This document shows positions 1 to 9,188 of a stretch of 64,000 bases of DNA, in pieces; positions within the stretch are counted from its first letter, which is position 1; the number at the start of each line of letters is the position of its first letter. A program made the position numbers and the translations under genes. Origin of the DNA: Bipolaris cookei (taxonomy: Eukaryota > Ascomycota > Dothideomycetes > Pleosporales > Pleosporaceae); the NCBI GenBank assembly GCA_002286855.1, contig NRSV01000027.1:265772-329771 (forward strand), written 5' to 3'. The notes beneath the pieces are model-generated. The model was not told the origin of the DNA and ran no database searches. It was given only the letters and a program-made list of their open reading frames with translations.

Positions 1-1199
1 GTGGTTACAAGGCTTTGATCCAGGGATTCACTGTGCTCAGATCGCCACATCGGCTACCGGCTGGTCGAACGATAATATCGGGCTCCAGTGGCTCAAACAG
101 GTGTTTGATCCGGCTACCAAGCCCAAAGCCCGATCTTCTTACTGATTACTGTTCATGGATGGGCATCACCCTCATCTTACGATGTAGTCTATTGACTGTT
201 ATGATCAGAATAAGATCTTGATCGCGATATACCCACCTCATGCGACTCATACGCTCTAACTGCTCGACGTCGGGCTTTTTAAGCCGCTCTCTACTGCTTA
301 TTCAAACGAGCTATCGAGCTTCATGGATAGGTGCTAAGGGCTGCTGACTATCACCAAGCCCCATTTGTTCTCACTGTTCTGAACGCCTGGCGCACCCCGT
401 TTAAGGAATTGACAATCCTTCGGGCATTTGAAGCTACGTGTATATCGCCGTTCAATCCAGAAGTAATATTCCAGAAGTTCGAGCCAGCGGCTCGCCAGAG
501 CGATATCGATGCGTCCGCGTTTAGCGCTTCTGATTGGAAAAAGCACCGAGAACTTGTTGATCGTGCGGTTAATCAAAAAAAGAGTGGAAAGATCTCACAG
601 CTTAACCGGACGATTATGAATCTTACCACCCACTCAACGCTCGTTCAGCAAGAAAACAGAAAGCTGCGAGAAGCTCTAATCAGTGAGCACCAGCGGAAAT
701 AGCGCCCACAGCCTAGCGCGCTCGAGATGCCTAAAGATTATCATGGTGGAGCTGATTTCTGGTCGCCGCGGAAGGTGCGAGAAGCGAGCAGCCGCTACGA
801 GCAGAAACAGCGTGATTGTGAGATACTACAATATCAAAAAGCTATCGAAATTAGAGTTAGGAAGGAGTAAAAGCTGCTAAAAGCTCAAGAGCTTGATACA
901 CAGCTTTGTGCGCGAATAGAGGCGAGCCTACTACGGGCGAAGCAGAAAGCTGATGAAGGTACTGAACGAGTTGCTCGCCAAGCTGCCCGTAGAGCAGCAA
1001 AACAACTAAAAAAAAGCTCTCAAAGCTTCCCAAAAGAGTAAGAAAAGAAGCTTCAAAGCTCGTATAAAGCCTGCATCAAAAAAATAATCAGTGGTAGCCA
1101 TAATGGTGGTGAGCAGCCACACAATCGCTCAGCAGCTACATCAACACCGCGATCACGGCGCGGCTGTGATATCAAGTTACCAGCCAAGTATCGATAGAT
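1..1199 (+). pseudogene. Relic of pogo/Fot1-type (Tc1-mariner) transposase
   Basis: Degenerate C-terminal part of a DDE transposase; the element begins left of the window. Frame 1 from base 1 reads a GLQWLKQVFD segment, then a PPHATHTL segment and LLDVGLFKPLSTAYSNEL, the conserved core around the second catalytic Asp region of Fot1/pogo transposases. The frame shifts near 330, where PFNPEVIFQKF and DWKKHRELVD follow (331-702). Past the stop at 702 come ADFWSPRKVREA and basic, Gln-rich sequence, ending about 1197 in LPAKYR. Several stops sit where Gln is expected (TAA for CAA/CAG), so the copy cannot make a transposase. The pattern fits RIP-type C-to-T decay. The inverted terminal repeats were not identified. 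Confidence 0.85.
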
Positions 1200-1625
1200 A
1201 GATGATTGCAATATTATTTCTGTATATCAACTTCAAGAAATCTCGCAACAACAGCTGTTTGATGCGGCTCTACGGCCTCAACTTTGTGGTGGTTTTGATG
1301 GGGCAGATCGGGCATGTAGCCGTCCGAAGCACGTGACCGTCCGGCACGGTAAGACTCCACTCAACTAGCGCCGGAACCCCGCGAATGTTCCGTATAATTA
1401 TATCCGGATCGACAAGATACAAACACAGCTAGGCAAAAATATAAACTTCCTTTTTAGCGGTGCATGCACCTGTAAGAGATCATACGCAAGTGGCGCTGTG
1501 TTGTGAGCATGAACTCTAGATGACCAGGCAACGCGCTCGACCAGAGTAAGGCATCAAATCTGGATCAACCAAAATCAACCGTGAGGTAGTCAATAGTTAG
1601 GTACCAGAACACTAAGAATGAGCCA

Positions 1626-1634
1626 TATATAAAG
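1626..1634 (+). promoter_or_regulatory. TATA-box-like element upstream of the WSC gene
   Basis: TATATAAAG lies about 118 bp before the ATG of the secreted WSC protein. The distance suits a fungal TATA element with a transcription start near 1660-1700. Assignment is by motif and position only. Confidence 0.4.
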
Positions 1635-1751
1635 CATGTCTGTGGAGCTCGTTGTACCTATTCATCACTTAGCACTACGTCTTCCTGTTCTTAAATCCAT
1701 CACTTCACACTCCATCTTCTTGTTCTTGAATCCAGTACCTAGACAGACACC

Positions 1752-2620
1752 ATGAGAGCTTCCTTGGTATTCCTCGTTTCGGCCCTTTCTGCAGGCGTTC
1801 ACTCTTTCGACACTCAGCAAGTGCTCGGGTCGGCCAACCCTGTCGGGACCTCGTACCAGTGCCAGAACGGTAAGCAGACTCAAGGCCCAAAACACTTCAC
1901 GAAGCTCACAGAAGTCTAGGTGCAACGCCTGTAGCCGCGTGTACTGATCCATCGAACGTACCCACATGCTCCTGCTCCTGCTCCAACGGCGTCACATACA
2001 ATGAGCCACTCTCTGCCCATACCTCCAAAAATCCCAACCCCTTTCCCGATACTTGCCAAGCTGAAAAGGACGATTGTCTCGAGCGTGAAAACACACTCAA
2101 GACTCAGGTTACCGAGGCTCAAAACAAGCACGCAGAGTGTGAAGCGAAAGCCACAGCTGACCAGCAAAAAGCCGAACTGGATTTTTTGCAAATGGAGCAG
2201 AGCTACAAGGTGCAATTGAGTGGCAAGGACGCGGAACTCTCGCAATGCAAGCAAAACTCGATCAAAGACCTTAGTGCTGCAAACGATGCTTGCAAGGCCA
2301 AGGAGAATGAACTCAACACAAAGTTCTCCAGCTACTGGAAGAATAATTACAGATACTTCGGCTGCTTCACCGACAGTAACAGTCGAGTGCTATCGGAGTA
2401 CTCTAAATTCGACGAAAATATAACACTCAATAAGTGTGCTAGCATCTGCCAGGACTATACTTACTTTGGAGTCGAGATGGGTCGGGAGTGTTACTGTGGC
2501 AATAGCATCAGGAATGGCCATAAGTCGGTCGGTGGAGGTGAGTGCAGTGTTAAGTGTAAAGGCAACAATGGCCAGATCTGTGGAGGTCCCTGGAGGGCAT
2601 CTATCTTCACAAGATCATAG
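1752..2620 (+). CDS. Secreted coiled-coil protein with C-terminal WSC domain
   Basis: Two exons, 1752-1869 and 1920-2620, joined across a 50-nt GT-AG intron (1870-1919), give 272 aa. Residues 1-18 are a signal peptide (MRASLVFLVSALSAGVHS). A short Cys-rich segment follows (CTDPSNVPTCSCSC). Residues about 75-175 are charged, Gln/Glu/Lys-rich and predicted coiled coil, with Cys recurring through them. Residues about 182-270 form a WSC domain: YFGCFTD, then CASIC, then ECYCG and a QICGG end. WSC domains bind carbohydrate in yeast wall sensors and in secreted fungal enzymes. There is no transmembrane segment, no GPI signal and no catalytic domain, so this is not a Wsc1-type sensor. An extracellular, wall- or glycan-associated role is inferred; an effector role is possible but unshown. 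The start is the first ATG ahead of the signal peptide. Confidence 0.85.
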
Positions 2621-3951
2621 AGTAGACTAGATGACCTGCACAAAATAGCGAGGATAGGCGGTGTAGGGTAGAGAGAGGGAGTGACAGAGTAGGACCGATA
2701 TGAGAACTTAAATTGGATTGGCAAGTAGAGTAGATAACAGTATCGTAGTTAGTAATATAATCCAATGTACCGAATTATCTACCAACGTGAATCCTCTTCA
2801 TCTCAGCGACAGCTAGATGAAAGAAATGTTCAAAGTTCAAAGCCAAACTGACAGACCTTCTGTGAAAAATATGCTAGAGCTCTCAAGTAAGGGAGAGGCG
2901 AAGTGCAGCCCAACAATTTGATCTCAGCCGATTTCTGATACTCTTACACCTTACACCGCAAATAATGCCGACTCAAAACAATTCACGCGACCCAATAAGA
3001 CACGAAGCAATGTAGGGAAATGCAGACGCTCCGAGACCTATCACAATATCTCGATAGCATCTCAAAACCCAACCACTGCACTAATTAGAACAAAAAGAAT
3101 CATAAATCCCTACAGCAGCACCCCTAGATATTCACCTGCCCAAGACAAAAAATATACCCAAACCCTACCACCCCCAACTACCCACAAACCCCAAAACCTC
3201 GCACCAGCCCCAACCAATAGCACCTCCCCATTCTAGTAAACCCAATATATCACTACTTCAAAACCAACAACCCATCCCACAGTCAAATACGTCCCCCGAC
3301 CCTACATGGAACACGTCAAGGGGCCCAATCCACTTGCCAAGATGAGGCATGACCAATGTGACAGTTATAGAACCACGCTCAGCCAAGTAACCTTCTTCGA
3401 GAAAGAACTCTAATCTATGTGACTGTATCATTAGAGTTCGAACAGAGAAATGAAGACAAAATGTATCAATCCATTACACCTATACATCGCAAAGAAGAAG
3501 AAGAAGAAGAAGAAGAACAAAAACCTTGCATTCAGGGATTGCAAACTAAGTTCCATGACGAGTAGCAAGCATAACGTACATGATTGAATCTCAAGAAGAA
3601 GATGAATAAATAAAAAACGTAACCAAGTGGGCATGACCAGCTCTCCTCCCCCCCCAAAAAAGGCATAACGAAAACGAATGATACCAAAGTAAAAGCAAAT
3701 GTGCTTCTACAGTACTCTGAGCAATCTTAAGAGACTAACAGCCGAAAAATGTAAACATTACAAAAATAAACTTTTATTAGCCACGTGCAGTCAACGTCGT
3801 ACGTAGCACAAAAAGCACGTTGAACCTTCTACACGCTCCAATTTCTATTTCCAGCGATTCTGGTTGCTAGAAAAACGGGCACTCAGACCAGAACCACCCA
3901 TTACGCTGACGTTTAAAAAAAACATATAAACTCCCCAAAATACCCCCACAC
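2621..3951. other. Intergenic, no gene seen
   Basis: AC-rich, moderately AT-rich sequence between the convergent WSC and PAP2 genes. It holds a (GAA)n microsatellite at about 3491-3518 and short C- and A-runs. No open frame here has family motifs. Confidence 0.6.
3491..3518 (+). repeat. (GAA)n microsatellite
   Basis: About nine uninterrupted GAA/AAG units in intergenic sequence. Confidence 0.9.
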
Positions 3952-5037
3952 CTATCTCCTCCCTCCATTAAGCAACCGCGCCTCACTCTCCCCTCCCTCC
4001 TCCTCAAACTCACTAAGCTCAAACTCCTGCACTCCCCTCACATTTTCTTCATCCCCCTTAACCTTCCCCCACCCTTTATCATCCGCAGGATTAGGAAACG
4101 GGGTATCACAGAGCCGATTCCTGAGCGCAGGATAGTACCTCCTATACGTGTAATGCGCGATAGCAAGACCAAGCAGGGAGCCAACGGTGACGTCGTAGAC
4201 GTCGTGTCTGTAGTCTTCGCAGCGGGAGATGGCGATGAGCGCGGCGCCGAGTAAAGGCGCGAGAGCGAATAGGACGCGAGCGAGGTCGGCGCGGGGACGG
4301 TAGACATGGCATTGGCCGGCGATGAAGAGGGATAAATAGCCCAGGCCGCTAAAGGCGAAGCTGCTATGGCCGCTAGGGAAACTGCGCCATCCGTCGTGCA
4401 GGATGTGGTGGTCTGTCTCGGTGCAGACTTTGTACGTGACGAGCTGGTGGGCTGGCGTACCGGGCGCGGGTTTGCATCGCGCGATGAGATCGGGGCGGGG
4501 TCTTCCGACTGCGTTCTTGATTACGTCGGTGATAAAACTGGTGAGGATAAGGCTGATGATCAGCCCGAGAATGGTGACGTGGGCTTTGTGGGATCCAGGG
4601 CGGAATAGAAGAGCCCATGCCACGAGGAGGCCGAGGGGAACTGCGGCAGAGAAGATGAGCAGCCAGCCGACTGATACGCGCTCGATTTCGGCATGCGGGT
4701 ATCCAATGGCGAGGTTATCGAGGAAGAACATGCGGTGGAAGGGCTCTGCGAGAAATTGGATCTGTACGTCGAGTGTGAATTCTTTTCTCTATAGCCTGCC
4801 TGGAGTCTCTTCTTTTTCTTTCTTGACGTACCGGAATCCAGCCGCATAATAGAAGAGCTATGCCTACATAATCCGAAGCATACGAGCGCTACTTGTAGCC
4901 GAAAAGGCTCCATTAGCTATTGCAAGCAAATGCACGACAGCGCACACACACACCTGCCAGAAGCGGGCTGCTGCTCCGAGAAAACCCGGCGAGTTGACCA
5001 GGTCATTAGAATTGAGCCTGTGCGGTTGTGCAGGCAT
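3952..5037 (-). CDS. PAP2-family lipid phosphate phosphatase (DPP1/LPP-like)
   Basis: Integral membrane phosphatase that removes phosphate from lipids such as phosphatidate or diacylglycerol pyrophosphate. Exons on the minus strand are 5037-4954, 4888-4832 and 4788-3952, giving 325 aa; introns are 65 and 43 nt and both junctions keep frame. All three phosphatase motifs are present: KNAVGRPRP (KX6RP), PSGHS, and SRCEDYRHDVYD (SRX5HX3D). About six hydrophobic segments surround them. The C-terminal 60 residues are acidic and cytosolic. The spliced N-terminus reads through ARFWQ, RSYASDYVG and LDVQIQF, as in fungal DPP1 proteins, which supports the two short 5' exons. Substrate preference and organelle (vacuole or Golgi) cannot be read from sequence. 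Confidence 0.9.
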
Positions 5038-5332
5038 GTTTGGCGTGGGCGAACGAGCATGCGCGCACCGAGTAGAGAAAACAAGTCGAGTAGTCGTGGC
5101 GGGCTTTCGGAGGTGTGGCTTCAACTCCGCAAACGGCAGGCATGGCACGGGCCGCTGCCGCTAGTACAGAGTTAGCGCGCGGGATCGTCATGTCGAGTGT
5201 GAGATGGGGGGGGGGAATACAGGGTATGAATGTTATTACGAGCACCTTTTACCTATTTTGTCTCACTACAATTTATCGTCTTTGTTGGTCTAAACCTGCG
5301 CTTCATAGTTCAAAAGGTATAGAAAACAACTA

Positions 5333-6266
5333 TCAATAAGTAGACGTCAGCATCCCCAATCTCCCCCCGTCAACCACAACCACACTCCCATTCAAATACG
5401 CCCCCGCCAATCCCGCCATCCACAGCACCGCCCCCGCAATATCCTGCTCGCAACCCGTCCTCTCCGCAGGGATAACATTCTTATCCAGCGTCCCGCTCTG
5501 TAGCGGATCCCAAACCCCAATAATGCCCGCCGTGATGTCAGACGGAAAAATGCCGGGAGCCAGCACATTGCAGCGGATGCGATAGGGGACTAGCGATGTA
5601 GCTAGCATCTTCATCATGTGCGTGACTGCGGCTTTGCTACTGTTGTATGCGAAAGAGGCGCCTGCGAGACGCGAGAAGCCGCCGATGCTGGAGGTGGCGA
5701 TGATTTGGGAACGCACGCCGGCACAGAAGTTGCCTTTTGTGTTGCCGGCGTCGAGGAGCGTGAGAAAGGCTAGGGCGGTGTAGTACACTCCCGTTACGTT
5801 TACATCGTAGGTTCGTGTGAAATCTTGCATGGGGCTCTGGAGGGCATGCGCTTGGTACTCGCTGATTGAGGGTAAAGGGTTGCCTGGTGCGGCTTTGAGT
5901 GCTCTTGGGCCCATGATGCCTGCGTTTGCAATGACCAGATTTACATAGCCTATTTCGGATTCAATTTTCGCGGCGATTCCGAGCAGCGAATCTCGAGAGG
6001 TTACATCTCCTGATAATGGTATGACGACGTTTGGGTCAATGCTGTTGGCGGCGTCGCGCAAAACATCTTCTCGGCGACCGACTATATAGATTCGGCGTGC
6101 GCCGTTTGCAGCCAGCGCTTTTGTCATCATTAGACCAATACCTGTGGAGCTCAGCGCTGAGCCCAGCCATGTTAACCAAGCGCGGACTACCTGACCCGCC
6201 TCCTGTTATGACAGCAACAATGCCTTTGACATTGAAGAGCGCAGTCACAGAGAGTTCTGTCGACAT
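5333..6266 (-). CDS. Short-chain dehydrogenase/reductase (SDR)
   Basis: NAD(P)-dependent oxidoreductase of the classical SDR family, 294 aa, substrate unknown. Exons are 6266-6191 and 6141-5333; the 49-nt intron splits the cofactor loop, and splicing restores TGGGSGIG. Other hallmarks are IANAG, a serine in the SSIGG segment, and the catalytic YNSSK (YxxxK). The end, VVVDGG, matches the usual SDR C-terminal strand. It sits 295 bp downstream of, and in the same direction as, the PAP2 gene; nothing links the two functionally. A Copia LTR begins only 52 bp upstream of the start codon, so the element may have altered or cut the promoter. Confidence 0.9.
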
Positions 6267-6317
6267 TTTGGCATGAAGCCCAGATCTGATGTGAATGCAA
6301 AAATGATAGATGATATG

Positions 6318-6586
6318 TGTTGCACGCGTAGGTACAGTGAGAAAAATGGATGTTGCTGTTTGTCGCACGCATACGTGCGGTGAATTGATTTGTGTATTGT
6401 GTCTACTATCTACCATCTTCATTTATATGTAGTGCATAGCTATTCCTTTTTTCTTGCTGAGGTGGAGCATTCGTATTGCCGTTACAGTGGCTTGTTGAGG
6501 TGGGGCATCCTTGTTGTCGTTACAATGGCTTGGTGCCTCGGCTCAACTGAAGTTATTGCTTCTGCAGCCTTGCAAAGGCTGCGACA
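6318..6586 (-). repeat. 3' LTR of the Copia-type element
   Basis: 269 bp, nearly identical to 8753-9020. Starts TGTTGC and ends GCGACA, where the partner copy has GCAACA. In element orientation (minus strand) this is the 3' LTR. Confidence 0.9.
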
Positions 6587-6595
6587 CACCCCCTC
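6587..6595 (-). other. Polypurine tract
   Basis: On the minus strand GAGGGGGTG lies directly before the 3' LTR, the expected place for the plus-strand primer of an LTR retrotransposon. Confidence 0.65.
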
Positions 6596-7132
6596 AGATC
6601 TCACTGTTGAGCGTACAAGGCGGTCCGACTTTCGCCAATCCTCAGCGCTCAAGGCTGACTCAGAGCTCTCACGAGAGGAGCTGTTTAAGGTGTGGTGGTT
6701 GAACTTTTTGAGTACAACGCTGGCATGTAGAGGGCTTATACCAGTAGCTTTAAAAGAGCTAAAGATTGTCTCTTTAGTAAATGCCGTGTGTCAGGCACGC
6801 CATAACAACTCAAAGAATTCGCCTTTTTTGACTGGGAGAAGGCCTTGAGAGCGCTGGAGGTAGAGTGAGAGCTCATTTGTGTATGCGACAGCGAGAGGAG
6901 CAAAGAGGGCCATATCAAGTGGTTGCAGTGTCTGAGTTGAGTGAAGTGGAAGGACGGCAAGTAGGATCCTGTGCCGTTCGCAGAACTCGATAAAATCTTA
7001 GGTAATATGAGAGCCCTGTCCATCGACGATTAATAGTCGCCATGAACGTCCATATTTTGCCTTGGTACAGCGCTCAAGCACCTGTTCAAGCCATGCTAAA
7101 CCAACCTGATCACTCATACGCCGTAACCAGTG
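6596..7132 (-). pseudogene. pogo/Fot-type DDE transposase fragment inside the LTR element
   Basis: Minus-strand translation gives DQVGLAWLEQVLERCTKAKY, then RLLIVDGQGSH, IEFCERHRILLAVLP, TLQPLDMALFAPLA, a GISPLHASVVLKKF segment and a final SAEDWRKSDRLV. This is the central-to-C-terminal part of a pogo/Fot transposase. Two in-frame stops occur: after SHIT, and in the WRA-stop-HTAFTK segment. It belongs to a different subgroup from the relic at 1-1199. It starts directly after the retroelement protease and runs to the polypurine tract. Confidence 0.8.
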
Positions 7133-7611
7133 GTCGTCTTCACCTTGGCAGTGACGCTTCCTACCCCTTCGATACATGTAGAAGAGTTACCAAAGCGAAT
7201 AGTTTCCTCACGTGTCAACTTGTACGTGATGAAGCGTGATCGGTCGTTGCAGACGTGTGTATCCGCGCAATTGTCGAGACGGAAGTATTCGTCGTTAGCT
7301 TGGTGCGTTGTCATGCTTGAATTAGCAGACCTTGACGTTGCGAATGATGCTCTAGAGTTCGCTTGCCTTGCGGACACTGATGTCGTATCAGATTCTTCTC
7401 GTTGTGAGGATCTTCTTGATTGGCTCTCTGTATACACGTTAGGCCAAAAATCTAGTAGTCTAACATCGTTCCGGCTTAGTTGCTTTTCAATCTTATCTTT
7501 TAGTCGCCTGCTTCCTGCCATTGACGAAATGACTTTTGATTGAGTTTGCATTACGGGCGTCCAGGAAGCTGGAGCCTTGACTGGAGCTAGGTACCAGCAG
7601 TCTGAGTACAA
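7114..7611 (-). pseudogene. Copia gag C-terminus and protease fragment
   Basis: An open frame of 165 codons on the minus strand. It contains YFRLDNCADTHVCNDRSRF, which corresponds to the Copia aspartic protease active-site region (usually DSGAxxHxxN), here with Cys replacing Ser-Gly. GVGSVTAKVKT follows, as in the next protease strand. The frame then passes into the pogo-derived sequence near 7130. No full-length polyprotein can be made. Confidence 0.65.
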
Positions 7612-7752
7612 GTGCTGGTTGCCGCAAACACAATCTCCAAAGCTAGTGGGCTGAGAAGAAGAGCTCAGACCAGCTCTTGCCGTGTCGCGCTTTTTCTTTG
7701 GTCTTTCGGCTTCCTACTCTGGTGTCTCAGCATCTCGGTTATGCTTTCTTCC

Positions 7753-8685
7753 TTAGAGTGTTGCGTGGACTACACGTCCTTTAGTGGTATTTTCACTAGG
7801 TGGAGCCACGCTTCGAAATTGTTTGACACAGTGGCCTATTGTGATGCTTTCGTCAGACATAGTTGGCTGTAGCTTTCTGAACTTCCTCAGCGCTTTGTTG
7901 ATCTTTGCCTGAGCTTGTTGTAGAGGCGTATCATCTGCGTCGTCCTCTGCAATGTCTGAGTCGTCGGCAGCGTCCATAGTCTGGGTACTGGCATGATCTG
8001 GATTAGTCGTGTTCAATGCTGTGATCAGCGCGTCGGCGATTTGAATCATGGCTGCCGCTGTTTGGTTGATGATTGATGGCTGACTCTCAGTCTGCGCGTC
8101 TTTTGATTTCATGTAGTTGTAGAATGGTGGATTGATATCTCAGCATGTTTCAGCGAATGCATCGCATATCTGCGCTTCGCTGAGGTTCTCCATCTTGAAG
8201 TGATTGGCGCTGTTAACCAGAACAGGCCATATTGATAGCCACTTATCAAGGCTTGTGTTTCCAGGCCCTTTGCGTAGCTTCTCAAACTGCTTCTCAAACT
8301 CAGTTCAAACGTTCTGACGCTGGTCTCTGGAATTTGGCTGGATGCTGTCTTGTATTGCAATAAGCTTCCTGCGCACAGTATGTCGTCCAAGGTAGTGTTG
8401 TTTGAACTCTTGGCAGACGGTGTAGTCGATGCGGTCAGAGACTTTGTCGTACTTCTTCTTCTTCGTGGAATCGAAGTTGTTTTGTAGACTCTGAAACTTC
8501 TGGATAGTGTCTTTGCTAGCTGAATCGTACGGCTCGTCCATTGTGAAGCTCAGCTGCTCAAGACCTTCAGGGTCGCAATACTGCCAAACGTTGTTGGACT
8601 TAGCTAGGTCTTCGATGGAGTTATACCAATCAATCCAGTCGCTTCTGGAGTTGAGCATTGGAAGGTTGTGGTCTCTTATCGACAT
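7753..8685 (-). pseudogene. Decayed Copia-type gag
   Basis: Gag is spread over overlapping frames: 8685-8305 (begins MSIRDHNLPML, then WIDWYNSIEDLAKSNNVWQY), 8390-8109 and 8112-7753. The first segment matches the N-terminal half of fungal Copia Gag (UBN2-like). The later frames hold TTNPDHASTQTMDAADD and a basic KALRKFRKLQP stretch. Frameshifts separate them, so the gene is broken. Confidence 0.7.
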
Positions 8686-8740
8686 CGTGTACGGTGTTTT
8701 GGAGGTAGTAAAATGTATTCTTGGTGCAGGAGTAGGTTCC

Positions 8741-8752
8741 CGGGCTCATAAC
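8741..8752 (-). other. Primer binding site, likely initiator-Met tRNA half molecule
   Basis: Immediately inside the 5' LTR (element orientation) the minus strand reads GTTATGAGCCCG. Its complement, CGGGCTCATAAC, resembles the anticodon stem-loop of initiator tRNA-Met, with the CAT anticodon inside it. Drosophila copia and yeast Ty5 prime from a cleaved 5' half of that tRNA, so the same is inferred here. Confidence 0.6.
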
Positions 8753-9020
8753 TGTTGCACGCGTAGGTGTAGTGAGAAAATGGATGTTGCTGTTTGTCGC
8801 ACGCATACGTGCGGTGAATTGATTTGTGTATTGTGTCTGCTATCTACCATCTTCATTTACATGTGGTGTATAGTTATTCCTTTTTTCTTGCTGAGGTGGA
8901 GCATTCGTATTGCCGTTACAGTGGCTTGTTGAGGTGGGGCATCCTTGTTGTCGTTACAATGGCTTGGTGCCTCGGCTCAACTGAAGTAATTGCTTCTGCA
9001 GCCTTGCATAGGCTGCAACA
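8753..9020 (-). repeat. 5' LTR of the Copia-type element
   Basis: 268 bp, TGTTGC...GCAACA, nearly identical to 6318-6586. In element orientation this is the 5' LTR and would hold the promoter. Confidence 0.9.
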
Positions 9021-9188
9021 ATACGGCTAGTCATCATCATTATATGTCGATGCTACGGCTCCACCTTCCGACTCAGTGACACACATGCAAGCCAAAGAAA
9101 ATAAACTCGACTAATGCCGCCCGCCCGTTGCCCAATGATGCATAAGAAAAAGATTCCTCCCACTTATCCAAGATATCAACAACAACTC

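Larger units (their letters stand above)
6318..9020 (-). mobile_element. Non-autonomous Copia-type LTR retrotransposon carrying a pogo transposase fragment
   Basis: Two near-identical direct repeats of 269 and 268 bp bound a 2.7-kb element. Each begins TGTTGC; the right copy ends GCAACA and the left GCGACA. The flanks ATATG (6313-6317) and ATACG (9021-9025) look like a 5-bp target duplication with one transition. Internal sequence reads on the minus strand: primer site beside the right LTR, gag, protease, then pogo transposase sequence up to a purine tract next to the left LTR. Integrase, reverse transcriptase and RNase H of Copia are absent. Gag and the transposase part contain frameshifts and stops. 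The LTRs still differ at only a handful of positions, suggesting a fairly recent insertion by an element mobilised in trans. Confidence 0.85.
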
